A stretch of DNA of 42,764 bases from Accumulibacter sp. (GTDB lineage Bacteria; Pseudomonadota; Gammaproteobacteria; Burkholderiales; Rhodocyclaceae): contig JAIFKU010000074.1 of assembly GCA_020049495.1 (NCBI GenBank), forward strand, positions 1-42,764, written 5' to 3'. Numbering within the stretch: position 1 is the stretch's first letter; every line of letters starts with the position of its first letter. Positions 36,665-42,764 of the stretch are shown here, one piece after another. Under the pieces are notes generated by a model. The model saw only the letters and a list, made by a program, of their open reading frames with translations, did no database searches and was not told where the DNA came from. The translations under genes were made by a program, and so were the position numbers.

Positions 36665-37909
36665 ATGGCTCACTTCAAACGCTCTCTCGGTATCGGTCTG
36701 TGGTTCATGTTCCTCACCCTGCCGCTCATGGTGGTCAGGGTCAACACGATCAGCCGGGAAGTTGAATGGCGCTGGTACAATCTGGCTTGGGCCGGTCTGT
36801 GTGCCTTTGTCATTGCCTGGTTCTGGCAATTCTCAATCGAGCGCAGAACCGCCCGCCGTGCACAGGTCGCCGCCAACCCGCATCCGGCGGTGGAAAAACT
36901 GTCGCTGGTGCAGCGCCTCGCCGACGATCCGGTGCTTAGCAGGCGGTTACTAGCGGTGGCCGCTGTCGTGGCGATCATCTTCCCCTGGCTGGTGTCGACC
37001 GGACAAAACTTCTACCACGTCAATGTGATGGTCAGCGCCCTGATCTTCGTGGTGCTCGGCCTCGGCCTCAACATCACCGTTGGCCTCGCCGGATTGCTCG
37101 ATCTGGGCTATATCGCCTTCTTTGCGGTTGGCGCCTATACCTACGCGCTGCTCAGCAAGAATTTCGATCTCGGCTTCTGGACCTGTCTGCCACTCGGTGG
37201 CCTGATGAGCATGCTGTTTGGTGTCATTCTCGGTTTCCCCATCCTGCGTCTGCGCGGTGACTACCTGGCCATCGTCACCCTCGGCTTCGCCTCGATCACC
37301 AAGATCGTTCTGGAGAACTGGGATACGCTGTTTGGTGGTGCAGCTGGAATTGCCAACATCCCACGACCAGAGTTCTTCGGGATGGCACTCGACAGCCGGC
37401 AGAAGTCGGTCTACACCTACTACATCGTCCTGGCGCTGGTAGCGGTCACCATCTTCGTCACCAACCGGCTCAAGAACTCGCGCGCAGGTCGTGCCTGGAT
37501 GGCCTTGCGCGAGGATGAAATCGCCAGCGTGGCGATGGGCGTTGATATGGCCCGCACCAAACTTTCGGCCTACGCGCTTGGTGCCTTCTGGGCTGGTTTG
37601 GTCGGCGTTGTTTTCGCTGCGCACAATAACTTCATCAATCCGGATAGCTTTACCTTCATGGATTCGGCCATGATCCTAGCCATGGTCGTCCTTGGCGGCA
37701 TGGGCTCGATCCTCGGCGTAATCATCGCAGCGCTTGCGCTCAAGCTGCTCCCCGAGTATCTGCGCGCCTTTGCCGAGTACCGCATGCTGGTGTTCGGCGC
37801 GGTAATGGTGCTGATGATGATCTTTCGGCCGCAGGGTCTGATCAACAACATGCGACGCAAATACGAGTACGACACCGCGCAAGGAGGTAAAGACAATGGC
37901 GGCAACTAA
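36665..37909 (+). CDS. livM: Branched-chain amino acid ABC transporter permease LivM
   Basis: A 414-residue permease, longer than LivH by an N-terminal part with two extra membrane helices (about 5-25 and 38-57) and a polar linker (RRTARRAQVAANPHPAVEKL), as in E. coli LivM. The core NVMVSALIFVVLGLGLNITV, GLLDLGYIAFFAVGAYTYAL, the loop GRAWMALREDEIASVAMGVD and VVLGGMGSILGVIIAALAL match the family. It is the channel partner of LivH. Its last 14 bases overlap the start of livG, whose AAGGAGG ribosome-binding site lies within livM. Confidence 0.95.
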   Translation: MAHFKRSLGIGLWFMFLTLPLMVVRVNTISREVEWRWYNLAWAGLCAFVIAWFWQFSIERRTARRAQVAANPHPAVEKLSLVQRLADDPVLSRRLLAVAAVVAIIFPWLVSTGQNFYHVNVMVSALIFVVLGLGLNITVGLAGLLDLGYIAFFAVGAYTYALLSKNFDLGFWTCLPLGGLMSMLFGVILGFPILRLRGDYLAIVTLGFASITKIVLENWDTLFGGAAGIANIPRPEFFGMALDSRQKSVYTYYIVLALVAVTIFVTNRLKNSRAGRAWMALREDEIASVAMGVDMARTKLSAYALGAFWAGLVGVVFAAHNNFINPDSFTFMDSAMILAMVVLGGMGSILGVIIAALALKLLPEYLRAFAEYRMLVFGAVMVLMMIFRPQGLINNMRRKYEYDTAQGGKDNGGN

Positions 37910-38699
37910 AGGCGAAAAACTGCTTGAAGTCAGCGGCCTGAGCATGGATTTCGGCGGCCTGCGCGCCATCGACAACATCGGCTTCGAACTCTTCGCCGGC
38001 GAAATAGTCGCCCTGATTGGCCCCAACGGCGCAGGGAAAACCACCGTTTTCAACTGCATCACCGGCATCTACGAACCGACCATGGGCGACGTCACGATTC
38101 ACCCGCCAGGCGGAACTTGCCGGCGCATCAATGGTATGAAGCCGAACAGCATTACCTCGCTCGGCATGGCGCGCACCTTTCAGAACATCCGCCTGTTCCC
38201 GGCGATGACGGTACTCGAGAACGTCATGATCGGCCGCCACTGCCGCACCGGATCGACCATCATCGACGCCATCCTGAGCAGTCGCCGGTCCAGGCGTGAA
38301 GAAAAGGAGACGGTCGACAAAAGCTATCGCTTGCTGCAGAAGGTCGGCCTGGCCGATGTGGCCGACGAATTTTCGCGCAACCTGTCCTACGGCGCCCAGC
38401 GCCGCCTCGAAATTGCCCGCGCCCTTGCCACCGACCCGTTCCTGCTGCTGCTCGACGAACCCGCAGCCGGCATGAATCCGCAGGAAACCCACGAGTTGGA
38501 CGAACTGATCGTGCGCATCCGTGCCGAGGAACAGGTCGCCATCCTGCTCATCGAACACGACATGAAGCTGGTGATGAACATCTCCGACCGTATCTACGTG
38601 ATGGAGTACGGCAAGGAAATTGCCCAAGGAACACCGCGAGAAATCAAGGAAAACCCCAAGGTAATCGAGGCCTATCTGGGTGAGGAAGTCCATGCTTGA
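37896..38699 (+). CDS. livG: Branched-chain amino acid ABC transporter ATPase LivG
   Basis: A 267-residue ABC ATPase. Walker A is GPNGAGKTT (about residues 44-52), the Q-loop region is ARTFQNIRLFPAMTVLENVM, the signature is the LivG-type LSYGAQRRLEIARAL and Walker B is LLLLDEPAAGMNPQET. An inserted segment EPTMGDVTIHPPGGTCRRIN between Walker A and the Q-loop is a small variation on the usual short loop. It powers uptake together with LivF. The ATG at 37896 follows AAGGAGG at eight bases, and its stop overlaps livF. Confidence 0.96.
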   Translation: MAATKGEKLLEVSGLSMDFGGLRAIDNIGFELFAGEIVALIGPNGAGKTTVFNCITGIYEPTMGDVTIHPPGGTCRRINGMKPNSITSLGMARTFQNIRLFPAMTVLENVMIGRHCRTGSTIIDAILSSRRSRREEKETVDKSYRLLQKVGLADVADEFSRNLSYGAQRRLEIARALATDPFLLLLDEPAAGMNPQETHELDELIVRIRAEEQVAILLIEHDMKLVMNISDRIYVMEYGKEIAQGTPREIKENPKVIEAYLGEEVHA

Positions 38700-39399
38700 A
38701 GTACGTAATATCCAGACCTGCTACGGCAACATTCAGGCGCTCAAGAACGTCTCGCTGACCATCAACGAGGGCGAGATTGTCACCCTGATCGGCGCCAACG
38801 GTGCCGGCAAGAGCACCACCCTGATGTCGATCTGCGGCGTGATTTCGCCCCGTCAAGGCGAAATCCTGTTTCGCGGCGAACCGATCCATCGACTGAATGC
38901 CGAGAAGATCGTCAGCCTCGGCATCTGCCAGGTGCCCGAGGGGCGACATATCTTCCCGCAGATGAGCGTTCTGGAAAACCTGGAAATGGGCGCTTTCCTG
39001 CGCAAGGACAAGGGCGGAATCAAGTCTGATATAGAGCACGCCTTTGAGCGTTTCCCGATCCTCGGCAGACGCCGCCATCAGGCTGGCGGTACTCTCTCCG
39101 GCGGCGAACAGCAGATGCTGGCCATCTCACGCGCGCTGCTGTCCCGGCCGTCGCTGCTGCTGCTTGACGAACCGTCGCTTGGACTGGCGCCATTGATCAT
39201 CAAGCAGATTTTCGAGATCATCAGGAAGATCAATGCCGAGAGCAACACCACGGTCTTTCTGGTCGAACAGAACGCCAATCAGGCGCTGAAGATTGCCCAT
39301 CGCGGCTACGTGATGGAAAACGGCGTGATTACGCTGGAAGACCGCGCGGAGAATCTGCTGAGCAACGAAGACGTTAAAAAAGCTTATCTCGGCATGTAG
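38692..39399 (+). CDS. livF: Branched-chain amino acid ABC transporter ATPase LivF
   Basis: A 235-residue ABC ATPase: Walker A GANGAGKST, Q-loop region CQVPEGRHIFPQMSVLENLE, signature LSGGEQQMLAISRALL and Walker B LLLLDEPSLGLAPLI. LivF and LivG are the two ATPases of the liv importer. The ATG at 38692 is preferred because GAGGAA lies four bases upstream and LEVRNIQTCYG is the family start; a GTG at 38680 would add four residues. It overlaps the livG stop by eight bases and is the last gene of the operon. No clear terminator follows, though an inverted repeat CCGGCCA/TGGCCGG lies at 39400-39450. Confidence 0.96.
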   Translation: MLEVRNIQTCYGNIQALKNVSLTINEGEIVTLIGANGAGKSTTLMSICGVISPRQGEILFRGEPIHRLNAEKIVSLGICQVPEGRHIFPQMSVLENLEMGAFLRKDKGGIKSDIEHAFERFPILGRRRHQAGGTLSGGEQQMLAISRALLSRPSLLLLDEPSLGLAPLIIKQIFEIIRKINAESNTTVFLVEQNANQALKIAHRGYVMENGVITLEDRAENLLSNEDVKKAYLGM

Positions 39400-39498
39400 C
39401 CGGCCAGAACAACGGCAAATGCCATGTTGCGGCGACGGCGCTGTGGCCGGACAAGCCGAAGCACTTAATCCCCCATAGGAGGCCTTGCTTCAGAGAAT

Positions 39499-40239
39499 TC
39501 AAACCTTCCGTCTGCGACGCGCCTCGTACAGGCAAACGCCGGTCGCCACCGACACATTCAGGCTCTGTACCGAACCGAGCATCGGTATGCTCACCAGTTG
39601 GTCGCAGGTTTCGCGCGTCAGGCGGCGCATGCCGTCACCCTCTGCACCGAGTACCCAGGCGGTGGCTTCCGGCCACTGCGCCGTGTAAAGATCGTCTTTG
39701 GCCTCATCAGCGGTACCGATTACCCGGATTTCGCGTTCCTTCAATTCTCGCAGTGTGCGCGCCAGATTGGTCACGGTGATGTAAGGCACACTTTCCGCCG
39801 CACCACTGGCCACCTTGATGGCCGTTTGCGTGAGTCCGACGGCCCTGTCTTTGGGAACGATTACGGCATGTGCGCCGACGGCATCGGCAACCCGCAGGCA
39901 GGCGCCGAGGTTATGCGGATCCTGGATGCCATCGAGCACCAACAGGAATGCAGGTTCTTCCAGCGTATCGAGCACATCATCGAGCGTGACATGGAGCGTC
40001 TCGCCGGAAACCCTGGCCACCACGCCCTGATGGCGCGTGCCGCCACCGGCCATACCTTCAAGGCGTTTGCCATCCACCGGAACGACGCGGACTGAGTGCA
40101 GTTCGGCATGACGCATCAGGTCACGCACCCGGGCATCGTGACGCCCGGCGTCGATGAATATCTCAAGAATGGCCTCGGGCTGATGGCGCAGTTTGGCAAT
40201 GATGGAATGAAAGCCGTGGATGAAGCTGATCTGTGACAT
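39499..40239 (-). CDS. rlmB: 23S rRNA 2'-O-methyltransferase RlmB (Gm2251)
   Basis: A 246-residue SPOUT-family methyltransferase that methylates the 2'-OH of G2251 of 23S rRNA in the family. The N-terminal RNA-binding part begins SFIHGFHSIIAKLRHQPEA. The three SPOUT knot motifs are FLLVLDGIQDPHNLGACLRV, TAWVLGAEGDGMRRLTRETC and VSIPMLGSVQSLNVSVATG. The C-terminus is arginine-rich (EARRRRKV). It follows rnr by 48 bases on the same strand, the widespread rnr-rlmB pairing, so the two genes probably form one operon. Confidence 0.96.
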   Translation of the reverse strand: MSQISFIHGFHSIIAKLRHQPEAILEIFIDAGRHDARVRDLMRHAELHSVRVVPVDGKRLEGMAGGGTRHQGVVARVSGETLHVTLDDVLDTLEEPAFLLVLDGIQDPHNLGACLRVADAVGAHAVIVPKDRAVGLTQTAIKVASGAAESVPYITVTNLARTLRELKEREIRVIGTADEAKDDLYTAQWPEATAWVLGAEGDGMRRLTRETCDQLVSIPMLGSVQSLNVSVATGVCLYEARRRRKV

Positions 40240-40287
40240 TGATTATTCTCTAGGACGGATTCTGCTGTGTATTTTACGATGAACGGC

Positions 40288-42633
40288 TTAATGGTGTTTT
40301 TTCGCCAGCGAATGCTTCTTGCCGCCGGGCGAAGACTTCGGCTTTCGTGCGGATTTATCGGCTGATCGAGAGACGCCCTTGGCTGCTGGTTTTTCCACTG
40401 TTTTCGCTAGCGAGCGCGGGAAAGGCATTGTCGCCATCTTCTGCACCGGTGCTTCCATCGTCGCCGGAGGCGTGGCCAGCACGAAGTCGATGCGTCCGCT
40501 TTCCAGATCGGCGCGCACCAGCCTGACTCGCAGGCGATCACCCAACCGGTAGCGCTGGCCACTGCGCTCGCCGAGCATCTGGTGCTTGACGTTGTCGTAC
40601 TGGAAGTAATCCTCGCCGAGCTCGGAGACATGCACCAGGCCTTCGACATAGACGGAATCGAGCGCCACAAAAACTCCGAAAGGCACCACCGAGGCAATCG
40701 TTCCGGCGAACTCCTCGCCGATGCGATCCTGCATGTAGTAGCACTTGAGCCAGTTATTGACGTCGCGCGTGGCTTCGTCGGCACGTCGCTCGGTCATCGA
40801 ACAGTGCATGCCGATTTCATCCCATTTACCCGGTGTATAACGCGCGCCATCGAGTACCGCCTTGATTGAGCGATGGACCAGCAGATCGGGGTAGCGCCGG
40901 ATGGGTGAAGTGAAGTGCGTGTAGTGTTCGTAGGACAGTCCGAAATGGCCGACATTGTCCGGGCTGTACATGGCCTGGCGCAGCGAGCGCAGCATTACCG
41001 TCTGCAGCAGCTGGGCATCCGGGCGCGGCTTGATCTTCTCGAGCAGCACGCCGTAATCCTTGGCCGATGGAGCCTCGCCGCCGGGCAGACCCAGTCCGAA
41101 TTCCTTGAGGAAGTTGCGCAGCCCCTCAAGTTTCTCCGGTGTCGGTCCTTCGTGCACCCGGTACAGGCAGGGCTGCTTGTGCTCTTCGAGGAAAGCCGAG
41201 GCGCACACGTTGGCCGCCAGCATGCACTCCTCGATCACGCGGTGGGCATTGTTGCGATAGACCGGAACGATGTTGTCGATCTTGCCCTGGTCGTTGAACA
41301 GCATCATCGTCTCGATCGTCTCGAAGTCGATGGCGCCGCGTTTATGCCGCGCCTTGAGCAGGATCTTGAACAGCGCGTACAGGGCCTGTAACTGCGGCTG
41401 CAAGGCACGGTGGAGGTCATTTTCCGGCTCTGCCTGGCCGGACAGCCAATCCCAGACCTGGTTGTAGGTCAGCCGCGCCTGCGAACGGAAAACCGCCGGA
41501 TAGAACGTGTACGCCTTGATTTCACCGCTGTTGTTGATATCCATGTCGCATACCATGGCCAGGCGTTCGACCTCGGGATTCAGCGAACACAATCCGTTGG
41601 AGAGCTTTTCCGGCAGCATGGGGATTACCCGGCGCGGAAAATAGACGGAATTGCCGCGCTCCATGGCGTCACGATCCAGCGCCATTCCGGGCCGCACGTA
41701 ATGGCTGACGTCGGCAATCGCCACCACCAGTCGCCAGCCACGACCCTTCTTCTCGGCGAATACGGCATCATCAAAATCCCTGGCCGTCTCGCCGTCTATC
41801 GTCACCAGCGGCAAGTCGCGCAGATCCTTGCGGCCATCCCATTCGGATTTCCTGACCTTGTCCGGCAGCGCCTTTGTTTCGTCAACGACCTTGGGCGAAA
41901 ACTCGAAAGGCAAATCATGCTTGCGCAACGCAATCTCGATCTCCATCCCCGGATCGGCATAGTTGCCGAGAATTTCGACAATGGTTCCGATGGGCTGCGA
42001 ATGACGGCTTGGCTGTTCGATGATCTCGACCATCACCACCTGCCCCGCTTTGACTTTGTGCTTCTTGTCCGGCGTGACGAGGATATCCTGATTGATGCGC
42101 CGGTTTTCCGGCACCACGACGGTAATGCCATGCTCGATCATCACGCGACCGACGACCCGGCTGTTGGCGCGTTCGAGCACTTCGACGATTTCACCTTCGC
42201 GCCGCCCCTTGCGATCCAGACCGACGACACGCGCCAGCGCACGGTCACGATGCAGGACCTTGGACATTTGCTTGGCGTCGAGAAAGAGATCATCGCCGCC
42301 ATCGTCCGGCACGAGGAAACCGTAGCCGTCGGCATGCCCCTCAACGCGCCCGGCAATCAGGCTGGCGAGTTCCGGAAGAATGTACGACCCTTTGCGGTTA
42401 CGCATCAACTGCGCCTCGCGCTCCATGGCCGCCAGACGGCGCTGGAACATCTCGTGTTCCAGCGTGTTGATATCCAGCAGGGCACAGAGCTGCTCGAAAC
42501 TGACCGGCTTGCCCTGATCGACCAGAACCTGCAGGACATACTCCCGCGAGGGCAAAGGTCTTTCGTATCTGGCCACTTCACGCTCGAAGTGCGGATCGTT
42601 TTTTCTGATTCTGGAAAGCTTTTTGATTGACAT
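40288..42633 (-). CDS. rnr: Ribonuclease R
   Basis: A 781-residue 3'-5' exoribonuclease that degrades structured RNA. The N-terminal winged-helix part (about 15-80) is followed by cold-shock OB domains (about 85-240), the RNB catalytic domain with DLPLVTIDGETARDFDDAVF holding the metal-binding aspartates, then GNSVYFPRRVIPMLPEKLSN and SYEHYTHFTSPIRRYPDLLV. An S1 domain follows at about 645-725, and the tail is lysine-, serine- and proline-rich. Such basic tails in RNase R support helicase-like activity and ribosome binding in relatives. Its ATG lies inside the promoter of the divergent tRNA-Leu. It precedes rlmB. Confidence 0.97.
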   Translation of the reverse strand: MSIKKLSRIRKNDPHFEREVARYERPLPSREYVLQVLVDQGKPVSFEQLCALLDINTLEHEMFQRRLAAMEREAQLMRNRKGSYILPELASLIAGRVEGHADGYGFLVPDDGGDDLFLDAKQMSKVLHRDRALARVVGLDRKGRREGEIVEVLERANSRVVGRVMIEHGITVVVPENRRINQDILVTPDKKHKVKAGQVVMVEIIEQPSRHSQPIGTIVEILGNYADPGMEIEIALRKHDLPFEFSPKVVDETKALPDKVRKSEWDGRKDLRDLPLVTIDGETARDFDDAVFAEKKGRGWRLVVAIADVSHYVRPGMALDRDAMERGNSVYFPRRVIPMLPEKLSNGLCSLNPEVERLAMVCDMDINNSGEIKAYTFYPAVFRSQARLTYNQVWDWLSGQAEPENDLHRALQPQLQALYALFKILLKARHKRGAIDFETIETMMLFNDQGKIDNIVPVYRNNAHRVIEECMLAANVCASAFLEEHKQPCLYRVHEGPTPEKLEGLRNFLKEFGLGLPGGEAPSAKDYGVLLEKIKPRPDAQLLQTVMLRSLRQAMYSPDNVGHFGLSYEHYTHFTSPIRRYPDLLVHRSIKAVLDGARYTPGKWDEIGMHCSMTERRADEATRDVNNWLKCYYMQDRIGEEFAGTIASVVPFGVFVALDSVYVEGLVHVSELGEDYFQYDNVKHQMLGERSGQRYRLGDRLRVRLVRADLESGRIDFVLATPPATMEAPVQKMATMPFPRSLAKTVEKPAAKGVSRSADKSARKPKSSPGGKKHSLAKKHH

Positions 42634-42654
42634 TTTCTTATGTTCCTTTAGAAT
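42627..42654 (+). promoter_or_regulatory. Strong sigma-70 promoter of tRNA-Leu
   Basis: A perfect TTGACA (42627-42632) is separated by 16 bases from TAGAAT (42649-42654), so transcription would begin near 42661, some 12 bases before the tRNA. A GC-rich CGGCC at 42656-42660 occupies the discriminator position, as in promoters under stringent control. The -35 box overlaps the ATG of rnr on the other strand. Confidence 0.75.
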
Positions 42655-42672
42655 TCGGCCTTCTCTGGAAAT

Positions 42673-42759
42673 GCCCAGGTGGCGAAATTGGTAGACGCGC
42701 TAGGTTCAGGTCCTAGTGGTGGCAACACTGTGGGGGTTCGAGTCCCTTCCTGGGCACCA
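42673..42759 (+). tRNA. tRNA-Leu (CAG)
   Basis: An 87-base gene including CCA. The acceptor arms GCCCAGG (42673-42679) and CCTGGGC (42749-42755) pair fully, followed by A and the encoded CCA. The anticodon stem CTAGG/CCTAG carries the loop TTCAGGT with anticodon CAG at 42707-42709. A long variable arm (TGGTGGCAACACTGT region) marks a class II tRNA, and GGTTCGAGTCC forms the T arm. It reads leucine CUG codons, the most used leucine codon at this GC content. Confidence 0.96.
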
Positions 42760-42764
42760 AGTAA

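Noticed and set aside
39400..39450. Inverted repeat CCGGCCA/TGGCCGG after livF as terminator
   Set aside because: The loop is 37 bases and there is no T tract, so it does not meet the form of an intrinsic terminator.
41410..42630. 406-codon open frame opposite rnr
   Set aside because: Antisense to ribonuclease R catalytic and OB domains, with no protein features.

Overview
The window looks like chromosome of a betaproteobacterium, most likely of the order Rhodocyclales and possibly Propionivibrio-like. This is inferred from the gene order pyrG-kdsA-eno-ftsB, an E. coli-type LexA box in front of lexA, a CysB/sulfite-reductase/DUF934 locus, a Bug-type (TctC) binding protein, and a sodium-pump methylmalonyl-CoA decarboxylase cluster typical of propionate-forming relatives. 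No 16S gene is present, so the assignment is not proven. Most of the window is housekeeping or transport DNA. The unusual parts are a retroelement, several palindromic repeats, a decayed sulfur-assimilation locus and a carboxyltransferase/sodium-pump cluster.

Layout: 1-4.8 kb holds the 3' end of a SIMPL-domain gene and the convergent pyrG-kdsA-eno-ftsB operon. 4.9-9.0 kb holds an ankyrin lipoprotein, SOS-autoregulated lexA, a stand-alone cyclic-nucleotide-binding domain protein, and an HDOD / thioesterase / DsbA-like run. 9.2-16.8 kb holds glpK, a REP doublet, a ThrE-type exporter, a DHCW cupin, a remnant of a fumarylacetoacetate-hydrolase (FAH) gene, a uracil/xanthine permease, an ICMT-like methyltransferase and a three-domain HDOD-receiver-GGDEF protein. 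16.8-20.2 kb is the cys locus: cysB is intact, but cysI is a pseudogene (two in-frame stops, an internal deletion and a lost C-terminus), the DUF934 partner is intact, and cysH is reduced to a short stub with a 70-bp palindromic repeat inserted after codon 5.

20.2-27.3 kb holds an FAH-family hydrolase, a complete group II (class C-like) intron inserted beside a bidirectional terminator, a PEBP-family protein, an MscS channel, a methyltransferase, a DUF2242 lipoprotein, a zinc-ribbon protein and a membrane-anchored Mrr-like nuclease-fold protein. 27.4-33.2 kb is the biotin-dependent cluster: mmdA (12S-like), an OadG-type membrane subunit, a biotin carrier (1.3S-like) and the OadB/MmdB sodium pump on the minus strand, with a divergent 5S-like carboxyltransferase. 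Together these cover all three transcarboxylase activities plus a sodium pump. The long divergent promoter region carries a 100-bp imperfect palindrome.

33.2-42.8 kb holds an orphan TctC binding protein, a structured leader or small RNA candidate, the complete liv branched-chain amino-acid ABC transporter (livK, terminator, livHMGF), the rnr-rlmB pair, and a tRNA-Leu(CAG) gene whose strong promoter overlaps the start of rnr.
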